From positions 1 through 64,000 of the forward strand of contig MGPB01000039.1 of the NCBI GenBank assembly GCA_001795455.1: 64,000 nucleotides of DNA, given 5' to 3'. Made by a program: the position numbers and the translations under genes. Shown here one piece after another: positions 37,911 to 45,165 of the stretch (positions within the stretch are counted from its first letter, which is position 1; each line of letters starts with the position of its first letter). Below the pieces are notes generated by a model. The model ran no database searches. It was not told the DNA's origin and was given only the letters and a program-made list of their open reading frames with translations. This stretch comes from Curvibacter sp. GWA2_63_95. Lineage in GTDB: Bacteria; Pseudomonadota; Gammaproteobacteria; Burkholderiales; Burkholderiaceae_C.

Positions 37911-38747
37911 TCAGGCCGCGCGAGGCGCAACCGTCTCTTCGATTTTGATCGCCAGTTGGGCAATCGCCAGGGCGGCAGGGCAGCCAGGCATGGTTTGCAT
38001 CAGCAGTTGTCGACGCATGATGGCCTGCCGTACGGAGGGGTCGGCCGGAATATCGCCCATGTGTACCAACTTCAGTGGCTTGCCGCTTTCGGTGGTGACA
38101 AAGCGGTCCAACACCTGCTGCAACTGGGTGGTGATGGCGCGGCCATCGCCCAGGCGGGCGGTTTGGTTGATCACCACACGGATGCTGCTGCGTTTTTGCT
38201 GGCTGGCCAGCACCTTGATGGTGGCGTAGGCATCGGTGAGCGAGGTCGGCTCGGGGGTGGCCACCACCAGTACCTCGGAGGCCAAGGACACGGCAAACAG
38301 CACCACATCGGAGATGCCGGCACCGGTATCCAGCAGCACCACGTCGTAGTGCGGCACCAGTCCGGACATGATGCGCAAAAAGTCGTCGCGCACCTCCGGC
38401 GTCAGGCGCGAGTACTCGACCATGCCGGAACCTGCCAGCAGCACCGAGAAGCCGCCGGGCGCACGGATGATGGCTTCTTCGAGCTTGGCCTTGCCGGTGA
38501 ACACATCGTGCAGGGTGACCTTGGGGTACAGGTTCAGCACCACGTCCAGGTTGGCCAGGCCCAAGTCGGCATCAAGCACCAGTACGCGGTGGCCGCGTTT
38601 GGCCAGGGCTGCCGCGAGGTTGGCCGACACAAAGGTCTTGCCCACGCCGCCTTTGCCACTGGTGACGGCTACCACTTTGCCCAAAGGCTTGAGCGGCACA
38701 CCGGTGCTGCCTTCAGCGGATTCGGGAGGATTTAGCACGTCGGACAT
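37911..38747 (-). CDS. MinD/FlhG (FleN)-like ParA-family ATPase
   Basis: A 278-residue SIMIBI-class ATPase with deviant Walker A SGKGGVGKTFVSANLA (residues about 30-45), LVLDADLGLANLDVVLNL and switch DVVLLDTGAGISDVVLF. It resembles FlhG/FleN more than MinD: no C-terminal amphipathic membrane helix of the MinD type is evident. FlhG proteins regulate flagellar number and placement, but no flagellar genes are nearby, so it may be a stand-alone paralogue. Its start shares one base with the stop of the upstream diguanylate cyclase gene (TAATG), so the two are translationally coupled. Confidence 0.82.
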   Translation of the reverse strand: MSDVLNPPESAEGSTGVPLKPLGKVVAVTSGKGGVGKTFVSANLAAALAKRGHRVLVLDADLGLANLDVVLNLYPKVTLHDVFTGKAKLEEAIIRAPGGFSVLLAGSGMVEYSRLTPEVRDDFLRIMSGLVPHYDVVLLDTGAGISDVVLFAVSLASEVLVVATPEPTSLTDAYATIKVLASQQKRSSIRVVINQTARLGDGRAITTQLQQVLDRFVTTESGKPLKLVHMGDIPADPSVRQAIMRRQLLMQTMPGCPAALAIAQLAIKIEETVAPRAA

Positions 38748-39565
38748 TAAAAAACCCTCTGCATGGCGCCATTGTTATTCCCGCCCGACATGTCGGTGGG
38801 GGCGCTTTCGATCCAGGCGGGGTCGCCCAGCGACAAGTGACCAAACAAAAGATTCTTTTCTTCGGCACTGACAAATACTTCCTGCTGCTGGTCCAGCAAC
38901 ACGCGGTTGCGGCCTTCGGCCTTGGCTCGGTAGAGCTGCTGATCGGCGCGTTCGCTCCACAGGGCCGTGGTGGAACGCACCCACTCGGGCGCAAAGGCCC
39001 CGCCCACACTGATCGTGACCTGGATGCTCTGTCCTGGCGCAATCGGGATGGGCAAACTCTCTATGGCTTTGCGGATGCGTTCAGCCACGATGGAGCCATA
39101 GGCGGTGTGGCAACTGGGCAGCATCACGGCAAATTCTTCGCCACCCAAGCGTGCCACCGTATCCATGGGGCGTACACAGCCCTGCAGGGTTTTGGCAACC
39201 GCCTGCAACACCAGGTCACCGGTTTGGTGACCGTAGGTGTCATTGACTTTCTTGAAGTGGTCAATGTCCAGCATCAGCATCAGCGCGGGTTCACCCGAGC
39301 GGGCCACCACGTCAATCGCCCGGTCCACCACCGATCGGAAGTGGCGGCGGTTGGCCAAGCCGGTCAGCGGGTCCTTGAGCGAAAGTTCGCACAGGCCATC
39401 AATGATGGCTTGCAAGTGCACGGTGGCAGAGGCTTCTGCCGATGGCAGGCTGAGGTTCAGGCCGTGGTGGAGCAAGGCACGTGCGTCGTCCAACTGCAAA
39501 TGCAGAAGATCGACGGGTGAGGAAGGTGCGTTGGTGGCCACAGGGTGCGTCAAGAGGGGGCGCAA
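38747..39565 (-). CDS. Diguanylate cyclase (GGDEF domain)
   Basis: A 272-residue protein with a short N-terminal helical region (about 1-75) and a GGDEF domain (about 78-235). The active site is ARLGGEEFAVML, a functional GGEEF variant, and RPMD five residues upstream fits the RxxD inhibitory site. FKKVNDTYGHQTGDLVLQ is typical of active cyclases. No transmembrane segment or known sensor is visible, so it is likely cytoplasmic. The remaining tail (about 236-272) is not conserved. Translationally coupled to the MinD/FlhG-like ATPase. Confidence 0.92.
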   Translation of the reverse strand: MRPLLTHPVATNAPSSPVDLLHLQLDDARALLHHGLNLSLPSAEASATVHLQAIIDGLCELSLKDPLTGLANRRHFRSVVDRAIDVVARSGEPALMLMLDIDHFKKVNDTYGHQTGDLVLQAVAKTLQGCVRPMDTVARLGGEEFAVMLPSCHTAYGSIVAERIRKAIESLPIPIAPGQSIQVTISVGGAFAPEWVRSTTALWSERADQQLYRAKAEGRNRVLLDQQQEVFVSAEEKNLLFGHLSLGDPAWIESAPTDMSGGNNNGAMQRVF

Positions 39566-39644
39566 AAGCGTCTTGAAAGTCTAACAGGAAGCTTTGGGGC
39601 TGAGACCAGAATTTGCCCGGTCTTGCCGCCGGATCTGTACTGCT

Positions 39645-40394
39645 TCAACGCCCTGCGCACACGGGGCAATTCGCTTGTCGTGGCAGGCGCACGTCGGTCC
39701 ACTCCATGCCCCGAGCGTCCAACATCAGCAGGCGCCCCGCCAAGCTGGGAGAGAGGCCCAGCAGCAGCTTGAGAGCCTCGGCGGCTTGCATGGCGCCGAT
39801 GATGCCCACCAGAGGCGCAAACACGCCCATGGTGGCGCATTGGGTTTCGGGGGGCGCGTCGCCCGGCGGAAAGGCGCAGGCATAACACGGTGCATCGTCG
39901 GCACGCGGATCAAAGACGCTGATCTGCCCGTCAAAGCGAATGGCCGCGCCGGAAACCAAGGGGGTGCGGTGTGCCACGCAGGCTGCGTTGACTGCCTGGC
40001 GGGTGCTGAAGTTGTCGCAGCAGTCCAGCACCACGTCGGCCTGCTGTACCCAGGCGGGCAGGGTGTCCGCATCGGCCTTGCCGTGGACGGGCGTGACCCG
40101 TACCAAGGGGTTGAGCCCTTGCAGGGTGGTGGCCAGGGAGCTGACTTTGGATTCACCCACACGGGGGGTGGTGTGCGCAATTTGTCGCTGCAGGTTGGTC
40201 AGGTCGACGGTGTCGGGGTCAAGCACCGTGATCTGGCCGACTCCGGCACATGCGAGGTACATGGCGGCCGGGGAGCCCAGGCCGCCGGCGCCTATGACCA
40301 GGGCGTGGGCAGCGTTGAGCCGCTCTTGCCCCTCGATACCGATCTCATCCAGAAGAATGTGCCGCGAGTAACGCAGCAGCGCGTCATCCTGCAT
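39645..40394 (-). CDS. moeB: Molybdopterin-synthase adenylyltransferase / HesA-MoeB-ThiF family
   Basis: A 249-residue E1-like enzyme that adenylates the C-terminal glycine of a small sulfur carrier (MoaD or ThiS). ATP-binding VIGAGGLGSPAAMYLA, DxVDLTNLQRQ region (DTVDLTNLQRQIAH), conserved DCCDNFSTRQAVN, the Cys in TQCATMGVFAPLVG, and zinc pairs CYAC and CPVC at the C-terminus. Whether it serves molybdopterin or thiamine cannot be told from sequence alone. It follows ctpA by six bases on the same strand (gpmA-ctpA-moeB order). Confidence 0.9.
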   Translation of the reverse strand: MQDDALLRYSRHILLDEIGIEGQERLNAAHALVIGAGGLGSPAAMYLACAGVGQITVLDPDTVDLTNLQRQIAHTTPRVGESKVSSLATTLQGLNPLVRVTPVHGKADADTLPAWVQQADVVLDCCDNFSTRQAVNAACVAHRTPLVSGAAIRFDGQISVFDPRADDAPCYACAFPPGDAPPETQCATMGVFAPLVGIIGAMQAAEALKLLLGLSPSLAGRLLMLDARGMEWTDVRLPRQANCPVCAGR

Positions 40395-40400
40395 GGCAGA

Positions 40401-41837
40401 TCAGTTGTCCTTGCTTTCTTCCTTGCGCTCGGTCAGCGTTTTGCTCACCATCACTGGCTTGCCCTTGAGCTGATTGATGGCTTGTTGCAGCTGGAAGTCT
40501 TTGTCAGAGCCAAACTCCGGTGCACGGCGTTCCGATGCGGGTTTGCGCGACTCTTCTTCGAGGCGCTTCATGGCTTCTTCACGGGCCTTCTCGCGCGCCG
40601 GGTCTTTTTTCTCTTCGCCCTGGCCGCTGGTCAGGTGCTTTTCCAGATCGGCCTCGCGCATGCGCAGGGCGGCGTAGGGGCTGCCTTCTTCGGTGTCGTC
40701 CACCATGACGTCGGGAACGATGCCCTTGGCCTGGATGGATCGGCCGCTGGGGGTGTAGTAGCGCGAGGTGGTGATCTTCAAGCCGGTATCGGGGCCCAGG
40801 GGGCGGAAGGTTTGCACCGAGCCTTTGCCAAACGTTTGGCTGCCCATGATGGTGGCGCGTTTGTGGTCTTGCAGGGCTCCCGCCACGATTTCGCTGGCCG
40901 ATGCTGAGCCCTCGTTCACCAGCACGATCAACGGAATTTTCTTCAGGCTGGCGGGCAGGGACTTGATGGCATCCGAGCCATCCCGGACCAGGTAATCACG
41001 GGCAGTGGCTTTGAGAACCTGTTTGCTCTCCGCCGTTTGGCCATTGGTGGACACCACGGTGACGTTTTCAGGCAAAAACGCCGCCGAAATGGCAACGGCC
41101 GCATTGAGCAAACCACCGGGGTCGTTACGCAGATCCAACACCAAGCCCTTGAGTTTGGGTTCCTGTTTGTAGACTTCGTCGAGCTTCCTGGCGAAGTCAT
41201 CAACGGTGCGTTCCTGGAACTGGCTGATGCGAATCCAGGCGTAGCCGGGTTCAATGACTTTGCCGCGCACCGACTGTTGCTTGATTTCTTCGCGTGTGAT
41301 GGTCACCGGAAAAGTGCGGTTTTCGTCTTTGCGATAGATGGTGAGCAGCACCTTGGTGTTGGGCTCGCCGCGCATGCGCTTGACGGCGTCATTGAGTGAC
41401 AGGCCTTTAACGGCGGTGTCGTCAATCTTGGTGATCAGGTCATTGGTCTTGAGGCCCGCGCGGAAAGCCGGGGAGCCCTCAATAGGCGAGACAATTTTGA
41501 CGAGGCCGTCTTCTTGCGTGATTTCGATGCCCACGCCCACAAATTTGCCCGACGTGCCCTCGCGGAATTCCTTGAAGGACTTTTTGTCAAAGTATTGGGA
41601 GTGCGGGTCCAGGCTGGCCACCATGCCGGCAATGGCATCGGTGATGAGTTTTTTCTCGTCTACCGGCTCCACATAGTCGCTTTTGACCATGCCAAACACG
41701 GCGGCGAGCTGCTGCAGCTCTTCCAGTGGCAAGGGGGTCAGGGTGTTGCGCGCTACGGTTTGCAGCGACACGGTGGTTAGTGCCCCGGCCAGTGCGCCCA
41801 ATGCAATCCAGCCGGTAATTTTCAGTTTGTGACCCAT
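40401..41837 (-). CDS. ctpA: Carboxy-terminal processing protease, S41A family
   Basis: A 478-residue C-terminal processing peptidase. An N-terminal signal/anchor (ITGWIALGALAGALTTVSL) puts it in the periplasm. A PDZ domain (about 85-170, SGKFVGVGIEITQEDGLVKI) precedes the S41 catalytic domain. The nucleophile Ser is in VNEGSASASEIVAGAL, with the Lys in SQTFGKGSVQTF. The last 90 residues are charged and helical. AGGAA lies six bases before the ATG. It probably processes envelope proteins or peptidoglycan hydrolases, as in other CtpA systems. Confidence 0.93.
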   Translation of the reverse strand: MGHKLKITGWIALGALAGALTTVSLQTVARNTLTPLPLEELQQLAAVFGMVKSDYVEPVDEKKLITDAIAGMVASLDPHSQYFDKKSFKEFREGTSGKFVGVGIEITQEDGLVKIVSPIEGSPAFRAGLKTNDLITKIDDTAVKGLSLNDAVKRMRGEPNTKVLLTIYRKDENRTFPVTITREEIKQQSVRGKVIEPGYAWIRISQFQERTVDDFARKLDEVYKQEPKLKGLVLDLRNDPGGLLNAAVAISAAFLPENVTVVSTNGQTAESKQVLKATARDYLVRDGSDAIKSLPASLKKIPLIVLVNEGSASASEIVAGALQDHKRATIMGSQTFGKGSVQTFRPLGPDTGLKITTSRYYTPSGRSIQAKGIVPDVMVDDTEEGSPYAALRMREADLEKHLTSGQGEEKKDPAREKAREEAMKRLEEESRKPASERRAPEFGSDKDFQLQQAINQLKGKPVMVSKTLTERKEESKDN

Positions 41838-41901
41838 ATGTATTCCTGTGCCGCGTCAATATACACCTTGGAGGTCACTCTTTTGCCCCAGTTCCCGGGC
41901 A

Positions 41902-41922
41902 GCCCCACTATTTCAGTGGGGC
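41902..41922. other. Hairpin between gpmA and ctpA
   Basis: GCCCCACT (41902-41909) and AGTGGGGC (41915-41922) form a perfect 8-bp stem with a 5-nt loop, just after the gpmA stop on the minus strand. No T tract follows on that strand, so it could be a weak or factor-dependent terminator or a processing site. Confidence 0.55.
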
Positions 41923-41935
41923 CGGTCTGGATCGC

Positions 41936-42679
41936 TCAGGCCTTGCCTTGGGAGGCCACCGCGGCAGCGGCCTTGGCCGCGGCTTCAGCGTCACCCAGGT
42001 AGTAGTGGCGGATGGGTTTGAGGTTGGCATCCAGCTCGTAGACCAGCGGGATGCCGTTGGGGATGTTCACACCGACGATGTCGTCATCGGAAATGTTGTC
42101 CAGGTACTTGATCAGTGCGCGGATAGAGTTGCCGTGGGCCGCGACCACGATGCGTTTGCCCGCCAGGATGGCGGGTGCCATGGACTCGTTCCAGAATGGC
42201 AGCACGCGGGCGACGGTGTCTTTCAGGCACTCGGTCAGCGGGATTTGCTCGGCCTGCAGCTTGGCATAGCGGATGTCGGTGCGCTCGCTGCGGGGGTCGG
42301 TAGCTTCCAGTGCGGGCGGGGGGGTGTCGTAGCTGCGGCGCCAGACCAGCACTTGGTCGTCCCCGTATTGCTTGGCTGTTTCACCCTTGTTCAAGCCCTG
42401 CAGGGCGCCGTAATGGCGCTCATTGAGGCGCCAGCTGTGCACCACTGGCAGCCAGGTGCGGTCCATTTCGTCCAGCGTGTGCCAGAGGGTGCGGGTGGCG
42501 CGCTTGAGTACGCTGGTGTAGGCCACGTCGAACTCGTAGCCGTCGGCCTTGAGCAGCTTGCCGGCAGTTTTGGCCTGTTCCACACCCAGGGGGGTCAGGT
42601 CCACATCGGTCCAGCCGGTGAAGCGGTTTTCAAGGTTCCAGGTGGATTCGCCGTGGCGTACGAGAACGAGTTTGTACAT
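41936..42679 (-). CDS. gpmA: 2,3-bisphosphoglycerate-dependent phosphoglycerate mutase
   Basis: Interconverts 3- and 2-phosphoglycerate in glycolysis/gluconeogenesis. The 247-residue product starts [20 protein letters not shown] with the phospho-acceptor His in RHGE, followed by the substrate loop [16 protein letters not shown], and [17 protein letters not shown] with the second catalytic His. I chose ATG 42679, the family start, over an in-frame GTG at 42691. It diverges from the rhodanese-grxC-secB-gpsA set, as a phosphoglycerate mutase gene is also adjacent to that set in E. coli. Confidence 0.95.
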   Translation of the reverse strand: MYKLVLVRHGESTWNLENRFTGWTDVDLTPLGVEQAKTAGKLLKADGYEFDVAYTSVLKRATRTLWHTLDEMDRTWLPVVHSWRLNERHYGALQGLNKGETAKQYGDDQVLVWRRSYDTPPPALEATDPRSERTDIRYAKLQAEQIPLTECLKDTVARVLPFWNESMAPAILAGKRIVVAAHGNSIRALIKYLDNISDDDIVGVNIPNGIPLVYELDANLKPIRHYYLGDAEAAAKAAAAVASQGKA

Positions 42680-42784
42680 GGTATGGGTCACAAAGCAGTG
42701 GGGGGACCGGGCAGCGTGCCCGGCGGCGTACAGCTCGCCATTCTAAAATGGCGGGTTAGTGTGAAGTAACCAACAAGGAACAAA

Positions 42785-43192
42785 GTGAAATTTATTATCG
42801 ACAACTGGATGCTGATTTCGATTGCCCTGGCATCTGGCGCGCTCTTGCTGTGGCCCGTAGTCCAGGGCGCTACCGCTGTAGGCATTGCCCCGAACGCAGC
42901 GGTGCAGCTGATCAACCGCGAGAAGGCCGTAGTGGTGGATGTGTGCCAGCCTGAAGAGTTTGCGCAGGGCCACATCGTGGGCGCCAAGAACATTCCCCTG
43001 GCCGATCTGGAAGCCAAGCTGCCCGGTTTGGTGAAGAACAAGGCGCTGCCCGTGGTGCTAGTGTGCCAGTCCGGTGCCCGTTCGGGCCGTGCGGTGGCCA
43101 CGGCCAAGAAACTGGGTTACGAGCAGGCCCAATCGCTGGCTGGCGGGCTCAAAGCCTGGAAAACCGCTAACCTCCCCGTCGAAAAGGCCTGA
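42785..43192 (+). CDS. Membrane-anchored rhodanese-like protein (YibN type)
   Basis: A 135-residue single rhodanese domain with an N-terminal transmembrane helix (WMLISIALASGALLLWPVV). The active-site loop is VLVCQSGARSGRA with the catalytic Cys. It corresponds to E. coli YibN by domain makeup and position upstream of grxC-secB-gpsA. Members transfer sulfane sulfur in vitro, but the cellular substrate is unknown. It is the first gene of the plus-strand set and diverges from gpmA. Confidence 0.9.
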   Translation: MKFIIDNWMLISIALASGALLLWPVVQGATAVGIAPNAAVQLINREKAVVVDVCQPEEFAQGHIVGAKNIPLADLEAKLPGLVKNKALPVVLVCQSGARSGRAVATAKKLGYEQAQSLAGGLKAWKTANLPVEKA

Positions 43193-43224
43193 TCCAGGCC
43201 CGCTGAACCGAGGTAAGAAAGACC

Positions 43225-43488
43225 ATGCAAGCCGTCAAGATGTACACCACCGCCGTCTGCCCCTACTGCGTGCAGGCCAAGCGGATTCTCAAATCCAAGG
43301 GTGTTGAGTCCATCGAAGAAATCCGCGTCGATGCCCACCCCGAAGAGCGCATGAAAATGATGGAAATCACTGGCCGGCGCACCGTGCCGCAGATTTTTAT
43401 CGGCGACACCCACGTGGGTGGATGCGACGACCTGATGGCCCTGGACAGCCGGGGCGGCTTGCTCCCCTTGTTGGGTGCAGCGGCCTGA
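43225..43488 (+). CDS. grxC: Glutaredoxin 3 (dithiol, CPYC)
   Basis: An 87-residue dithiol glutaredoxin with the CPYC active site (TTAVCPYCVQAKRILKSKG), the cis-proline TVPQIF and the glutathione-binding HVGGCDDLMALD. It reduces protein disulfides and glutathione mixed disulfides using glutathione. It sits between the rhodanese gene and secB, the same order as in E. coli, and is followed by a hairpin. Confidence 0.95.
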   Translation: MQAVKMYTTAVCPYCVQAKRILKSKGVESIEEIRVDAHPEERMKMMEITGRRTVPQIFIGDTHVGGCDDLMALDSRGGLLPLLGAAA

Positions 43489-43519
43489 CATAATTCCACC
43501 CAGCGAATTTTGTTTTCGT

Positions 43520-43546
43520 AGCCCGTCGGTGTTGTGCCGGCGGGCT
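43520..43546 (+). terminator. Hairpin, possible terminator, between grxC and secB
   Basis: AGCCCGTCGG (43520-43529) pairs with CCGGCGGGCT (43537-43546), with one G-U pair, around a 7-nt loop. The following TTCTGTTTATC is only moderately T-rich, so termination may be partial. Confidence 0.6.
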
Positions 43547-43572
43547 TCTGTTTATCTAGAGAGACTATTGCC

Positions 43573-44016
43573 ATGGCTGACCAAGATCCCGTATTCCAGA
43601 TTCAACGCGTGTACCTGAAGGAAGCGTCGCTGGAGCAACCCAATTCCCCCGCCATCCTGTTGCAGCAAGAGCAGCCTTCGGTTGACATCCAGCTCGGCGT
43701 GGAAGCGGCACCCGTGGCCGACGGCGTGTATGAAGTCTGCGTGACCGCCACGGTCACCACCAAGATTGAAGAGAAAACCGTGTTTCTGGTCGAAGCCAAG
43801 CAGGCCGGCATTTTTGAAATCCGCAACTTGCCCCAGGAACAACTGGGCCAGATCATGGGCATCGCCTGCCCGCAAATCGTCTACCCCTACCTGCGTGGCA
43901 ACGTGGCCGACCTGATCCAGCGCGGCGGCTTCCCGCCCGTGCACCTGTCGGAAATCAACTTCCAGGCGATGTACGAGCAACAGCAAGCGGACACCGCTGG
44001 CAGCTTGCCCCAGTAA
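43573..44016 (+). CDS. secB: Protein-export chaperone SecB
   Basis: A 147-residue tetrameric cytosolic chaperone that keeps precursors export-competent and hands them to SecA. Recognisable segments are [19 protein letters not shown] at the N-terminus, [20 protein letters not shown] in the beta sheet, and [20 protein letters not shown] with [20 protein letters not shown] near the C-terminus. ATG 43573 gives the family-like start [14 protein letters not shown]. Confidence 0.97.
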   Translation: MADQDPVFQIQRVYLKEASLEQPNSPAILLQQEQPSVDIQLGVEAAPVADGVYEVCVTATVTTKIEEKTVFLVEAKQAGIFEIRNLPQEQLGQIMGIACPQIVYPYLRGNVADLIQRGGFPPVHLSEINFQAMYEQQQADTAGSLPQ

Positions 44017-44041
44017 GCGTGTTTAGGGGCCTTTTAGGCCT

Positions 44042-44086
44042 CTAGCCCGCATGGATATTGCGCAAGCAGCTATGAATGTCATAGTA
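44042..44086 (-). repeat. Dispersed ~45-bp repeat overlapping the gpsA start
   Basis: Reverse copy: CTAGCCCGCATGGATATTGC, then GCAAGCAGCTATG, then AATGTCATAGTA. The ATG at 44072 lies within the repeat, so the first gpsA codons are repeat-derived. A second in-frame ATG at 44051 is also inside the repeat. Confidence 0.9.
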
Positions 44087-45088
44087 TTGGGGGCGGGTGC
44101 ATGGGGTACAGCCCTAGCCATCAGCGCGGCGCGCGCACCGCAGCCTGGCCGCACGGTCACGTTGTGGGCGCGCGATGCGGCCCTGGTCGCCGACATGGCG
44201 GCACGGCGTGAAAACGTGCGTTACCTGCCGGCGCAAGCCTTGCCCCCCTCTTTGCAACTGAGCGCCGAACCATTGGCTTTGCGGCTGGCGGCGCTACAGC
44301 CTTCTGACCTGGTGGTGGTGGCTACGCCCATGGCCGCCCTGCGCGGCATGTTGACCCAACTGCAGGGGGTGTCTGCACCCGTGGCCTGGCTGTGCAAGGG
44401 CTTTGAATCCGCGGCCCAGGGGGGGCATGGCCTGATGGGCCATGAGGTACAAGCGCAAGCCGCTCCCCAATTGCTGGCCGGTGTACTGAGTGGCCCCAGT
44501 TTTGCGCAAGAGGTGGCAGCGGGCCAACCCACCGCGCTGGTCGCTGCCAGCGCCCACGCGGCCGTGCGCGACGCCCTCGTCACCGCTTTCCACGGCAGTT
44601 CCCTGCGTGTCTACGCCAATGACGATGTGGTCGGCGTGGAAGTGGGCGGCGCTGTCAAAAACGTACTGGCGATTGCCACTGGCTTGTGCGACGGTCTGCA
44701 ACTGGGCCTGAATGCCCGCGCAGCGCTGGTGACGCGCGGGCTGGCGGAAATCACCCGGTTGGGGCTGGCGCTGGGGGCCAAGCCCGAGACCTTCATGGGC
44801 CTCAGCGGCTTGGGCGATCTGGTGCTGACAGCGACCGGTGACCTGTCCCGCAACCGCAAGGTGGGTTTGGCACTGGCCCAGGGCCAGACCTTGGCGCAAG
44901 CTGTGCAGGCCTTGGGGCATGTGGCCGAAGGGGTGTACAGCGCGCGAACCGTGTTGCAACGCGCACAGCACCTGGGTGTACCCATGCCCATCACCCAAGG
45001 GGTGGTGGACTTGCTGGACGGTCGCCTGCAGCCGGCCCAAGCGGTCATGGCCCTGATGGGCCGCGAACCGACCGCCGAGGGGGGTTAG
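44072..45088 (+). CDS. gpsA: Glycerol-3-phosphate dehydrogenase [NAD(P)+]
   Basis: Reduces dihydroxyacetone phosphate to sn-glycerol-3-phosphate for phospholipid synthesis. The 338-residue product begins [20 protein letters not shown] with the NAD(P)-binding GAGAWG; catalytic Lys is in [18 protein letters not shown], and substrate binding [18 protein letters not shown] follows. I favour ATG 44072 because GpsA proteins begin directly at the Rossmann strand; ATG 44051 would add seven repeat-encoded residues. It complements the ugp operon as the biosynthetic source of G3P. Confidence 0.95.
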   Translation: MNVIVLGAGAWGTALAISAARAPQPGRTVTLWARDAALVADMAARRENVRYLPAQALPPSLQLSAEPLALRLAALQPSDLVVVATPMAALRGMLTQLQGVSAPVAWLCKGFESAAQGGHGLMGHEVQAQAAPQLLAGVLSGPSFAQEVAAGQPTALVAASAHAAVRDALVTAFHGSSLRVYANDDVVGVEVGGAVKNVLAIATGLCDGLQLGLNARAALVTRGLAEITRLGLALGAKPETFMGLSGLGDLVLTATGDLSRNRKVGLALAQGQTLAQAVQALGHVAEGVYSARTVLQRAQHLGVPMPITQGVVDLLDGRLQPAQAVMALMGREPTAEGG

Positions 45089-45165
45089 CCCCCACGCTCC
45101 GCCGCTGCGCGGGTCGCTGCCCCCCAAGGGGGCCGTTTCAGCTTGGGGCGGCCCGGCGCTGAAAC
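45089..45165. repeat. GC-rich repeat/bidirectional hairpin between gpsA and cphA
   Basis: The gap between the convergent gpsA and cphA stops holds a C-rich, G-rich sequence with a CCCCCC-AA-GGGGG hairpin and, at 45135-45165, GTTTCAGC ... GCTGAAAC around a 15-nt GC-rich loop. It looks like one of the GC-rich intergenic repeat elements common in Burkholderiales and may act as a bidirectional terminator. No second copy was found in this window. Confidence 0.6.
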
